Source: Billgrantia tianxiuensis
GTDB taxonomy: Bacteria > Pseudomonadota > Gammaproteobacteria > Pseudomonadales > Halomonadaceae
DNA length: 64,000 nt
Assembly (NCBI RefSeq): GCF_009834345.1
Contig: NZ_CP035042.1
Location: 3,224,001 to 3,288,000, forward strand
Reading direction: 5' to 3'
In this document: piece after piece, positions 45,847 to 58,892 of the stretch
How positions within the stretch are numbered: the first letter of the stretch is position 1
How the letters are laid out: each line of letters begins with the position of its first letter
Notes under the pieces: model-generated
The model's database searches: none
Told to the model about the DNA's origin: nothing
What the model saw: only the letters and a program-made list of their open reading frames with translations
Translations under genes and position numbers: made by a program

Positions 45847-46938
45847 ATGGGTTTCAACTGCGGTATCGTCGGTCTGCCCAACGTGGGCAAGTCGACCCTC
45901 TTCAACGCCCTGACCAAGTCCGGCATCGATGCCGAGAACTTCCCCTTCTGCACCATCGAGCCCAACGTCGGTATCGTGCCGATGCCCGATCCACGCCTCG
46001 ACAAGCTGGCCGAGATCGTCAAGCCGCAGAAGGTGATTCCCACCACCATGGAGTTCGTCGACATTGCCGGCCTGGTGGCGGGAGCCTCCAAGGGCGAGGG
46101 GCTCGGCAACCAGTTCCTGGCCAACATTCGCGAGACCCAGGCCATCGCCCACGTGGTGCGCTGCTTCGACAACGACAACGTCATCCACGTGGCCAATCAG
46201 GTCGATCCGCGCTCCGATATCGAGACCATCAACCTGGAGCTGGCGCTGGCCGACCTCGACACCGTCGAGCGTGCCATCCAGCGCCTGGTGCGTGTGGCCA
46301 AGGGCGGTGACAAGGATGCCATCGCCACCAAGGCGATCCTGGAGCGCGTCCAGCCGCACCTGGCCGAAGGCCAGCCGCTGCGCAGTTTCGGCCTCGACGA
46401 GGATGAGAAGCGCCAGGTCAAGAGCTTCGGCTTCCTCACGCTCAAGCCGACCATGTACATCGCCAACGTCAACGAGGACGGTTTCGAGAACAACCCCTAC
46501 CTCGATATCGTCAACGAGATTGCCGCCGAGGAAGGTGCCGTGGTGGTGCCGGTGTGCAACCAGCTCGAAGCCGAGATCGCCGAGCTCGACGACGACGAGC
46601 GCGCCATGTTCCTCGGCGAGATGGGCATGGAAGAGCCCGGGCTCGACCGGGTGATCCGCGCCGGCTACAAGCTGCTGGGCCTGCAGACCTACTTCACCGC
46701 CGGGGTGAAGGAAGTGCGCGCCTGGACCGTCAAGGTGGGTGCCACCGCCCCCGAGGCCGCCGGCGTGATCCACACCGATTTCCAGAAGGGCTTCATCCGC
46801 GCCGAAGTGATCGGCTACGACGACTTCGTCACCCTGGGTGGCGAACAGGGCGCCAAGGACGCCGGCAAGTGGCGCCTGGAGGGCAAGGAGTATGTGGTGC
46901 AGGACGGCGACGTGATCCACTTCCGCTTCAATGTGTAG
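45847..46938 (+). CDS. ychF: Redox-regulated ATPase/GTPase YchF (OLA1 family)
   Basis: Obg-related P-loop NTPase that prefers ATP and binds ribosomes. The 363 residues have the family length. The P-loop is [18 protein letters not shown], switch [21 protein letters not shown], and the TGS domain lies at the C-terminus (about 278-361, [20 protein letters not shown]). The NKxD motif of true GTPases is replaced, as usual in YchF. It follows pth, as in most gammaproteobacteria. Confidence 0.96.
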   Translation: MGFNCGIVGLPNVGKSTLFNALTKSGIDAENFPFCTIEPNVGIVPMPDPRLDKLAEIVKPQKVIPTTMEFVDIAGLVAGASKGEGLGNQFLANIRETQAIAHVVRCFDNDNVIHVANQVDPRSDIETINLELALADLDTVERAIQRLVRVAKGGDKDAIATKAILERVQPHLAEGQPLRSFGLDEDEKRQVKSFGFLTLKPTMYIANVNEDGFENNPYLDIVNEIAAEEGAVVVPVCNQLEAEIAELDDDERAMFLGEMGMEEPGLDRVIRAGYKLLGLQTYFTAGVKEVRAWTVKVGATAPEAAGVIHTDFQKGFIRAEVIGYDDFVTLGGEQGAKDAGKWRLEGKEYVVQDGDVIHFRFNV

Positions 46939-46947
46939 CCTTCAGGC

Positions 46948-46976
46948 TTGACCTGATGGGGGCGAATCCGTAAACT
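46948..46976 (+). promoter_or_regulatory. Sigma-70 promoter of tRNA-Met
   Basis: TTGACC (46948-46953) and TAAACT (46971-46976) are separated by 17 bases and followed by a GC-rich discriminator (TCGCCTCC), as in stringently controlled tRNA promoters. The tRNA begins 16 bases after the -10. Confidence 0.75.
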
Positions 46977-46991
46977 TCGCCTCCGTCGATT

Positions 46992-47068
46992 GGCTACGTA
47001 GCTCAGTTGGTTAGAGCACATCACTCATAATGATGGGGTCCCCTGTTCGAGTCAGGGCGTAGCCACCA
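46992..47068 (+). tRNA. tRNA-Met(CAT), elongator type
   Basis: A complete cloverleaf of 77 bases including encoded CCA. The acceptor GGCTACG pairs with CGTAGCC, the D arm has GCTCAGTTGGTTAGAGC, the anticodon CAT is at 47026-47028 in loop CTCATAA, and the T arm is CCCTG/CAGGG with TTCGAGT. The sequence closely resembles elongator tRNA-Met. A tRNA-Ile2 read as CAT is excluded by this acceptor and arm pattern. Confidence 0.95.
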
Positions 47069-47082
47069 GAGATCGAAAAAAA

Positions 47083-47109
47083 CCCGGCGCCTCCTGGCGC
47101 CGGGTTTTT
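47083..47109. terminator. Bidirectional terminator between tRNA-Met and apeB
   Basis: CCCGGCGCC (47083-47091) pairs with GGCGCCGGG (47096-47104) around TCCT. TTTTT follows on the plus strand and a run of seven As precedes, so it can act for the tRNA and for the leftward apeB gene. Confidence 0.85.
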
Positions 47110-47121
47110 CGTGGTGAAGAC

Positions 47122-48419
47122 TCAAACCAACTGGGGGCGGTTGGCGAAGGCGATCAGCGCCCGGGTCAGATATTCGACATCGTGGCTGCCCGCCGTCTCG
47201 CGAATCGAGTGCATGGCCCACTGTGGCACACCCACATCCAGCGTCGGCACACCGAGTTCGGTGGCAGTGATCGGACCGATGGTGCTGCCGCACCCCATGT
47301 CGGCGCGAGTAACGAAAGTCTGCACCGGCACCCCGGCCTCGCGACAGAGATCGCGAAACAGCGCAGACGTAGCGCTGTTGGTGGCATAGCGCTGGTTGGC
47401 GTTGACCTTGATCACCGGTCCGCCATTGAGCGCCGGCCCATGGGCGGCGTCATGCTTGTCGGTAAAATTGGGGTGAAGAGCGTGAGCGTTGTCGCAGGAG
47501 ATCATTCGCGAGGCCTGGATCAGACGAATGAAGCCCTCTTCGCCTGGTTCGCCGAGCTGCGCGTTCACGCGACGCAAGACGTCGCCGAGGAACGGTCCCT
47601 GGGCACCGCAGGCGCTGGCACTACCGACTTCTTCATGATCGTTGGCCACCAGCACCACGCCCTGGCTGCCGTCGCTCTCCAGCAGCGCTTCCAGGCCGAT
47701 GAAGCAGGAAAGCAGGTTGTCCAGGCGGGCGCTCGCTACCAGCTCGCGCTCGATGCCCACCAGCGCCGGTGGCTGCACATCGTAGAGTGCCAGCTCGAAA
47801 TCGAGGATCTCGGCTCCGGCGATGCCATGCTGCACCTCCAGCCACTCGAGCAGCAGGCGTTGCAGGTCGGCTTTTTCTCCGCCCTGCAGGAAGACCGGCG
47901 GCATCTGGGTCTGGGCATTGATCGCCCGGCCGTTGTTGACCTCGCGATCGAGATGAATGGCAAGACTGGGAATGATGGCGATCGGCCGGTCCACGTACAG
48001 CAGCACGCCTTCGATGCAACCGTCGGCATGTCGCACGTGGACTCGCCCGGCCAGCCCCAGGTCGCGATCGTACCAGGGGGCCAGCAGCACGCCGCCGTAC
48101 AACTCGACGCCGAGCTGCAGCCAGCCCGCCGAATTCTGGGCCGCGTTGGGTTTCAACCTCAGGCCGGGGCTATCGGTATGGGCGCCAATCATGCGCAGTG
48201 ACTCAAGTTCCTGCCGAGGCAGCTGCAGCGCCACGATGGATGAGTCGTTACGCGTGACAAAGACTCGCTCGCCGGGTGAAAGCTGCCATGACTGGCGCTC
48301 GTCGAGGCGACGAAACCCGGCGGCCTCGAGCCGGTCGGCCATTATTGCCACGGCATGCCAGGGCGTAGGGAACGATGCAGAAAATCGAGCAGTCGCTCGA
48401 GACGGGCTTCCCGAGACAT
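47122..48419 (-). CDS. apeB: M18-family aspartyl aminopeptidase (frameshifted near start)
   Basis: Zinc aminopeptidase of the M18 family, removing N-terminal acidic or other residues. Motifs are IGAHTDSPGLRLKP, NDHEEVGSASACGAQGP, SCDNAHALHPNF and the C-terminal MGCGSTIGPI. The natural start at 48419 reads MSREARLERLLDFLHRS. One base is missing in the GGG run at 48368-48370, after which the product continues PTPWHAVAIMADRLE. As deposited, the main frame has an unrelated N-terminus. The restored length is 432 residues, normal for the family. It converges with tRNA-Met and is divergent from prc. Confidence 0.88.
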
Positions 48420-48544
48420 GTGGATCCTCATCAGGGGTCGTGGTTGGCGCGAGAGCTGCTACAATGCGGTTTCTGCTTGGCAACTCACACGCCATACGCT
48501 TGTCTAGGGAAGGAAGTGTACACGAAACCAGGGGTGCTTCATCG

Positions 48545-50608
48545 ATGAGCCAGTTAGTCATTATTCGGCACACAGCGATCATGACGCTGGTGCTGCTGTT
48601 GTCGTGCGCTCAACTGGCGCTTGCTCAGATCCAGCCCGGCGATGCCCAACGGCAGGCCGCGGTAGAGGTGGCCGAATCGCTACGCTATGGCCACTATGCC
48701 GACGCCGCTCTCGATGACGCCTGGTCGCAACTGGCCTTCGAGCGCTACCTCGACATCCTCGACGGCCAGCGCGCCTTCCTGCTGGAAAGCGACATCGAGG
48801 AATTTCGCCATCTCGAGGAACGCATCGACGACATGCTGTTCGAAGGCGACCTGACTTCCGTCTACCAGCTCTACCAGCGCTATCACGATCGTGCCGAGAG
48901 CCGCTTCGAATGGCTGCTCTCCGCCCTCGATCAAGGGCTGAACTTCACCTATGAAACCGATATGCGGCTCGACCTCGATCGCCGCGACGCCGATTGGGCC
49001 ACCAGCGAGGCAGAACTCGACGACCTGTGGCGCAAGCGTCTGAAGAACGCTGCCCTGACCCTGGACATCAGCGGCCAGGACGAGGAGCAGGTAACGAACA
49101 ACCTGCGCCAACGCTACGAAGGCCAACTCTCGCGGCTTCGCCAAACCAATGGCGAAGACGTGTTCGGCCTGTTCATGGCGGCCGTGACCAGCAGTATCGA
49201 CCCGCATACCGAATACCTCTCCCCGCGCCAGGGCGAATCCTTCGATATCCAGATGCGGCTGTCGCTGGAAGGCATCGGTGCCATGCTGCAATCCGACGGT
49301 GAATACGTGAAGGTGACCAGCCTGGTGCCCGGCGGTCCGGCGGATCGCGCCGGTGTGCTCGAGCCCGCCGATCGCATCGTCGGTGTCGGGCAGGAAGATG
49401 AAGATGAAGTCGTCAACGTCGTCGGCATGCGTCTGGACGAAGTGGTCGACCTGATCCGTGGCCCCAAGGGTACCGTGGTGCGCCTCGAGGTAGTGCCTGC
49501 GGAAGCCGTGGACATGACCCGCTCGCACACCATCGAGATCACCCGCGACACCGTGGACCTCGAAGAACAGGCCGCTCGGGGGGAAATCGTCGAAGTAGAG
49601 CGTGACGACGGCATTAAGCGCATCGGCGTAATCACAATCCCCACCTTCTACGTCGATTTCGATGCCTGGCAGTCCGGCGCCGAGGAGTTTCGCAGCACCA
49701 CCCGCGATGTGGCGCGCGAAGTCGAGCGGCTCAAGGCAGAGGGTATCGACGGCATCATGCTCGACCTGCGCAACAACGGCGGTGGCGCGCTTCAGGAGGC
49801 AAACTCACTGCTCGGCCTGTTTATCGACCGTGGTCCCACCGTGCAGGTGCGCGACGCTCGCGGCCGCATCAGCCTCTACGGCGACACCGAGACTGGCACT
49901 CTCTATGACGGTCCGCTAGCGGTGCTGGTCAACCGCCTGTCGGCCTCGGCCTCGGAGATCTTCGCCGGTGCGATCCAGGATTACGGTCGCGGCCTGGTGC
50001 TGGGCAGCTCCACCTTCGGCAAGGGCACCGTGCAGACCCTGAACGACCTCAGCCATGGCCAGATCAAGCTGACCCGGGCCAAGTTCTACCGCATCTCGGG
50101 TGAGAGTACCCAGCATCGCGGCGTCGAACCCGACATTCTGTTCCCCGACATGATCGATCCGGATCGGATCGGCGAAAGCAGCCTGGACAACGCCTTGGAG
50201 TGGGATACCGTCCAGGCGGTCCAGTATCGCCACTACGGCGAGCCGTGGGAATATCTCGAAACGCTGCGCTCCCGGCATCGCGAGCGGGCCGACTCCCACC
50301 CCAACTTCGTCTATCTCAAGGAGCGCGTGGAACTGGCACGTCGCATGCGCGAGGAGCACACCAGCGTCAGTCTCGACCGTGAGCAGCGCCAGCGCGAAGT
50401 GGAAGCCCGCGATGCGGAGCAGTTGGCTCTCGAAAATCGCCGCCGCGAGGCCCTGGGACTGGAGCCGCTGGACGAGCTGATCGATGCTCGCGGTGAGGAA
50501 GAAGGTGAAGAGGACGAACCCGTGGACCGCGTCCAAGTCGTCGAGGCTGCGGCGATCCTTGCCGACTATGCCGAGCTGACCCAACGGCGCCTGGCCGGCC
50601 GATCCTGA
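48545..50608 (+). CDS. prc: Carboxy-terminal (tail-specific) protease
   Basis: Periplasmic S41 protease that trims or degrades proteins with apolar C-termini. With the start at 48545 it has 687 residues (E. coli Prc has 682), and a signal peptide ends at about 27 (LLSCAQLALA). The PDZ domain is around 240-330 (GIGAMLQSDGEYVKVTSLVP). The catalytic region has NRLSASASEIFAGA (Ser within 466-470) and Lys493 in FGKGTVQTLN, the Ser-Lys dyad. The reading frame stays open back to 47957, but that part is antisense to apeB and is not used. Confidence 0.94.
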   Translation: MSQLVIIRHTAIMTLVLLLSCAQLALAQIQPGDAQRQAAVEVAESLRYGHYADAALDDAWSQLAFERYLDILDGQRAFLLESDIEEFRHLEERIDDMLFEGDLTSVYQLYQRYHDRAESRFEWLLSALDQGLNFTYETDMRLDLDRRDADWATSEAELDDLWRKRLKNAALTLDISGQDEEQVTNNLRQRYEGQLSRLRQTNGEDVFGLFMAAVTSSIDPHTEYLSPRQGESFDIQMRLSLEGIGAMLQSDGEYVKVTSLVPGGPADRAGVLEPADRIVGVGQEDEDEVVNVVGMRLDEVVDLIRGPKGTVVRLEVVPAEAVDMTRSHTIEITRDTVDLEEQAARGEIVEVERDDGIKRIGVITIPTFYVDFDAWQSGAEEFRSTTRDVAREVERLKAEGIDGIMLDLRNNGGGALQEANSLLGLFIDRGPTVQVRDARGRISLYGDTETGTLYDGPLAVLVNRLSASASEIFAGAIQDYGRGLVLGSSTFGKGTVQTLNDLSHGQIKLTRAKFYRISGESTQHRGVEPDILFPDMIDPDRIGESSLDNALEWDTVQAVQYRHYGEPWEYLETLRSRHRERADSHPNFVYLKERVELARRMREEHTSVSLDREQRQREVEARDAEQLALENRRREALGLEPLDELIDARGEEEGEEDEPVDRVQVVEAAAILADYAELTQRRLAGRS

Positions 50609-50642
50609 TCGAGACGCACCTCGACTCCCTTCCTGACTCTTC

Positions 50643-50683
50643 CGCCCAAGGTGCCCGGCTGCGATGACCGGGCGTCTTGGGCG
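50643..50683 (+). terminator. Terminator-like hairpin after prc
   Basis: CGCCCAAG (50643-50650) pairs with CTTGGGCG (50676-50683), and an inner GCCCGG/CCGGGC pair extends the stem. No T-run follows. Confidence 0.5.
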
Positions 50684-50845
50684 TCCATTGAACCACACAG
50701 GCTCGTATCCGGCTTACCCACTAGCGTTTGTGCCGAATCGAGCCCCTGATAAAGGCTTCACTTATACTCAACGCAAGTGATGCCGGGTGAGACGACATAG
50801 CGCATGTCAGCGACACGGTATCGTGCCGGCCCGCAGAGAGGTCGT

Positions 50846-54068
<3,223 letters not shown>

Positions 54069-54089
54069 ATGGCGCAATACTTCTGGAAA

Positions 54090-54168
54090 GAGCCGATGGC
54101 TCTCTTTGAAGCCGAGCTGATGGTTCTTTTCGAACTTGAGCTGATGGCTCTTTTCGAACTTGGGCTGA

Positions 54169-54175
<7 letters not shown>
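54090..54175. repeat. 24-base tandem repeat between tRNA-Asn genes
   Basis: Three units of 24 bases start at 54090, 54114 and 54138 (core GAGCTGATGGCTCTTTTCGAA), with a partial fourth at 54162-54175 that runs into the tRNA copy 2 terminus. Units 2 and 3 differ at one base; unit 1 is more diverged. The repeat resembles the tRNA 3' border (TGATGGCTC), so slippage or duplication from the tRNA end is a possible origin. Confidence 0.8.
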
Positions 54176-54244
<69 letters not shown>

Positions 54245-54274
54245 ATGACGAGCGTCAGGATCAGCGTGTGTTCT

Positions 54275-54350
<76 letters not shown>

Positions 54351-54371
54351 ATGGCCCTGAACACGGTGCGT

Positions 54372-54399
54372 AGTATACGGATCGCTCACATAAGGTCAA
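54372..54399 (-). promoter_or_regulatory. Promoter of the tRNA-Asn trio
   Basis: Minus-strand TTGACC (54394-54399) and TATACT (54372-54377) are separated by 16 bases. The first tRNA-Asn starts about 22 bases downstream. Confidence 0.65.
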
Positions 54400-54430
54400 G
54401 GGCGGATTCTGCTGGCCTGGCACTGCCCTC

Positions 54431-54476
54431 AAAACACATGACGCCCGCGCAACGGGAACTGCGCGGGCGTCATGTG
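54431..54476 (-). terminator. Terminator of the second tRNA-Met
   Basis: A perfect 17-base inverted repeat (54435-54451 with 54460-54476) around an 8-base loop, followed by TTTT on the minus strand. It begins eight bases after the end of the minus-strand tRNA-Met. Confidence 0.8.
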
Positions 54477-54483
54477 GAGAATC

Positions 54484-54560
54484 TGGTGGCTACGCCCTGA
54501 TTCGAACAGGGGACCCCATCATTATGAGTGATGTGCTCTAACCGGCTGAGCTACGTAGCC
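54484..54560 (-). tRNA. tRNA-Met(CAT), second copy
   Basis: A 77-base cloverleaf with acceptor GGCTACG/CGTAGCC, anticodon CAT (ATG on the plus strand at 54524-54526) and encoded CCA. It is nearly the same as the gene at 46992-47068, with small changes in the D arm (GCTCAGCCGGTTAGAGC) and T loop. It is of elongator type. Confidence 0.95.
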
Positions 54561-54595
54561 TTTTCGGGGGAACAAGGCCCCTTCAACGCGGCAGG

Positions 54596-54624
54596 ATTAT
54601 GCACGATACCTAGCATGCAAGCAA
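54596..54624 (-). promoter_or_regulatory. Possible promoter of the second tRNA-Met
   Basis: Minus-strand TTGCTT (54619-54624) and CATAAT (54596-54601) at 17-base spacing. The tRNA begins about 36 bases after the -10, so a short leader would be processed. Confidence 0.45.
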
Positions 54625-54650
54625 GCCGGTAGCTGCTTTGTTTTTATTGA

Positions 54651-54679
54651 TTGAACGTTCAATAAAAAAATGACATACT
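54651..54679 (+). promoter_or_regulatory. BetI operator overlapping the betIBA promoter
   Basis: The 12-base palindrome TTGAACGTTCAA (54651-54662) lies in an AT-rich stretch and resembles the known BetI operator of E. coli. Its left half, TTGAAC, also serves as a -35, with CATACT (54674-54679) as a -10 at 17-base spacing. Binding of BetI would block RNA polymerase directly, and release by choline would open the operon. Confidence 0.75.
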
Positions 54680-54720
54680 GATGAGCCAACGTGGAGTCAT
54701 TGCATTCACAGGAGTCAGCG

Positions 54721-55337
54721 GTGCCAAAGACAGGTATGGAGCCGATCAGGCGTAGCCAGCTCATCAAGGCCACCATGGCTGCCATCGACGAGGTCGGTCT
54801 GGCGGATGCTACCGTACTGAGAATCGCCCGGCATGCCGGCGTATCGGCGGGCATCATCAGTCACTACTTCGGCGGCAAGGACGGCCTGCTCGAGGCCACC
54901 ATGCGCCAGATCCTCACTGACCTGGGCCAGGCCGTAGCGGCCCGGCGCGGTCAGTTGAAAGATGGCTCTCCACGCGACCATCTCGGCGCCATCATCGATG
55001 GCAACTTCGACCGTAGCCAAATCTCCGGCCCAGCAGCCAAGACCTGGCTCGCCTTCTGGGCCAGCAGCATGCACAAGCCGCGGCTCCAGCGGCTCCAGCA
55101 TGTCAACGATCAGCGGCTCTATTCCAACCTGTGCTGCCAGTTTCGCCGCCTGATGCCGCACGCAGCGGCACGCGATGCCGCTCGCGGCCTTGCCGCCATG
55201 ATCGACGGCCTATGGCTGCGTGGCACCCTGAGTCCCGAGGGGCTGGATACCGAGCGCGCCCGACGCTTGGCGCACGCCTATCTCGATCAGTTACTGACCG
55301 GTTACGACACCTCCCTTGCGTCCACAAAGGAGACTGC

Positions 55338-55341
<4 letters not shown>
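54721..55341 (+). CDS. betI: Choline-responsive repressor BetI
   Basis: TetR-family repressor of glycine-betaine synthesis from choline. The start is GTG at 54721, with AGGAG eight bases upstream, giving (V)[17 protein letters not shown] as in BetI proteins. An ATG at 54691 is in frame but has no ribosome site and overlaps the promoter region. The helix-turn-helix is [20 protein letters not shown], followed by [17 protein letters not shown]. The product has 206 residues. The stop overlaps the betB start (ATGA). Confidence 0.93.
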
Positions 55342-56807
<1,466 letters not shown>

Positions 56808-56898
56808 GTATCAGTGAAGAGACCCGTCATTGCCGCTCGCACACACATGGCGTGTCGGCCCAAGTCAAGTGCGGCTGGCTGCAGCGAGGGGCGCCGGG

Positions 56899-56986
56899 GA
56901 CAAGCCGAAGAGGAGGTCCTACGCCATGGATGGCGTAGGTAGCGCCCACAGCGCCTCCTCGCCGGTCCGGCGCTCCGGGGCTTGTC
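56899..56986. repeat. Nested palindromic element between betB and betA
   Basis: Three concentric inverted repeats: GACAAGCC (56899-56906) with GGCTTGTC (56979-56986); GAGGAGG (56910-56916) with CCTCCTC (56954-56960); and CCTACGCCAT (56918-56927) with ATGGCGTAGG (56930-56939). The innermost is a 10-base stem with a 2-base loop. The whole element could fold into a branched hairpin of about 88 bases. It resembles an intergenic BIME/REP-like repeat unit and may stabilise betIB mRNA relative to betA. No second copy was seen in this window. Confidence 0.6.
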
Positions 56987-57050
56987 GACGGATCAGCCCC
57001 GAGCGACCCCGTTAAAGGCCCGCCCCGTCGCGTTATCAGTGAGAGATGTC

Positions 57051-58741
57051 ATGTCCCAGATTCGTGAATTCGACTACGTCATCATCGGCGCCGGCTCGGC
57101 CGGCAACGTATTGGCCACCCGCCTCACCGAGGACCCGGCGGTCAGCGTGCTGCTGCTCGAGGCCGGCGGCCCCGACTACCGCTTCGACTTCCGCACCCAG
57201 ATGCCCGCCGCCCTGGCCTTCCCGCTGCAGGGCAAGCGCTACAACTGGGCCTTCGAGACCGACCCGGAGCCGCACATGAACGGCCGCCGCATGGAGTGCG
57301 GCCGCGGCAAGGGGCTCGGCGGTTCGTCGCTGATCAACGGCATGTGCTACATCCGCGGCAATGCCCTGGACTACGACAACTGGGCCAGCATGGCGGGGCT
57401 CGAGGACTGGCGCTACGCTGATTGCCTGCCCTACTTCAGGAAGGCCGAGTGCCGCGACATCGGCGCCAACGCCTACCACGGCGGCGACGGGCCGGTGAGC
57501 GTGACCACGCCCAAGGAGGGCAACAACGAGCTCTACCGCGCCTTCGTCGATGCCGGCGTGCAGGCCGGCTACCCCGAAACCGAGGACGTCAACGGCTACC
57601 AGCAGGAGGGCTTCGGCCCCATGGACCGTTTCGTCACGCCCAAGGGGCGTCGCGCCTCCACCGCCCGGGGTTATCTCGACCAGGCCAAGCAGCGCGACAA
57701 CCTCACCATCGAGACCCACGCCACCACCGACGTGATCGAGTTCGAGGGCAAGCGCGCCGTGGGCGTGCGCTACCTGCGTCGCGGCCAGCCCCACCGGGTC
57801 CACGCCCGCCGCGAGGTACTGCTGTGCGCCGGGGCCATCGCCTCGCCGCAGATCCTGCTGCGCTCGGGGGTCGGCAATCCGGAGCACCTGCGCGAGTTCG
57901 ACATTCCCGTGGTTCACGACCTGCCCGGTGTCGGTGAGAACCTGCAGGACCACCTGGAGATGTACATCCAGTACGAGTGCAAGCAGCCGATCACGCTCTA
58001 CCCCGCGCTCAAGTGGTTCAACCAGCCGAAGATCGGCGCGGAATGGCTGTTTCTCGGCAGCGGCATCGGTGCCAGCAACCAGTTCGAGTCGTGCGCCTTC
58101 ATCCGCACCCACGATGAGGAGCCCTGGCCCAACCTGCAGTATCACTTCCTGCCCATCGCCATCAGCTACAACGGCAAGAGCGCGGTGCAGGCGCACGGCT
58201 TCCAGGCCCACGTGGGCTCGATGCGCTCCGAGAGCCGCGGGCGCATTCGCCTCACCTCGCGCGATCCCAAGGCCGCTCCCAGCATCCTGTTCAACTACAT
58301 GGCCAAGGAGAAGGATTGGCAGGAATTCCGCGATGCCATTCGCCTGACCCGCGAGATCATCGCCCAACCCGCCATGGATCCGTATCGCGGCCGCGAGATA
58401 TCGCCAGGGCCGGACGTGCAGAGCGATGAGGAATTGGATGCCTTCGTGCGCGAGCACGCGGAGACTGCCTACCACCCCTGCGGCAGCTGCCGCATGGGAG
58501 AAGGCGACGACGCCGTGGTCGACGGCCAGGGCCGCGTGCACGGCCTGGAGGGCTGCGTGTGGTGGATGCCTCCTTGTTCCCGGTGATCCCCACCGGCAAC
58601 CTCAACGCACCGACCATCATGCTGGCCGAGAAGATCGCCGACCGTATCCGTGGCCGCGAGCCGTTGCCACCCTCGGACGCGCCCTACTACGTGGCCGGTG
58701 ACAGTCCGGCCAGGCGCGAGCCCCAGCGACGCCTAACCTGA
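57051..58741 (+). CDS. betA: Choline dehydrogenase (frameshifted near 3' end)
   Basis: FAD-dependent GMC oxidoreductase that oxidises choline to betaine aldehyde. It starts [20 protein letters not shown], with GMC signatures [20 protein letters not shown] and [16 protein letters not shown] and the C-terminal active-site His region [12 protein letters not shown]. After GLEG one C is missing near 58553-58554. In the next frame it continues [20 protein letters not shown] and [14 protein letters not shown], with the stop at 58739-58741. The restored product has 563 residues, near the family length (556 in E. coli). It is the last gene of betIBA. Confidence 0.93.
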
Positions 58742-58763
58742 GCCTGTTACTCCCTCCCCACCC

Positions 58764-58796
58764 AGCGCCCTGCCACCGAGCAGGGCGCTGTCATTT
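58764..58796 (+). terminator. Terminator after betA
   Basis: AGCGCCCTGC (58764-58773) pairs with GCAGGGCGCT (58780-58789) around a 6-base loop and is followed by GTCATTT. Confidence 0.6.
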
Positions 58797-58892
58797 CGTC
58801 TGTGCCTCAGGGCTGGCCAGCACCGGGGAGATCGGCTAGGCTGACACATTCAAACAACCGTTCTAAACATGAACCAAGGGAGCGCCGAACAC

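Noticed and set aside
47021..47293. Small minus-strand ORF across tRNA-Met
   Set aside because: Its start reads the antisense of a tRNA gene, a common source of false ORFs; no homology signal.
47957..48544. N-terminal extension of the prc frame over apeB
   Set aside because: The extension is antisense to apeB and precedes a good signal peptide at 48545. The family length fits the shorter form.
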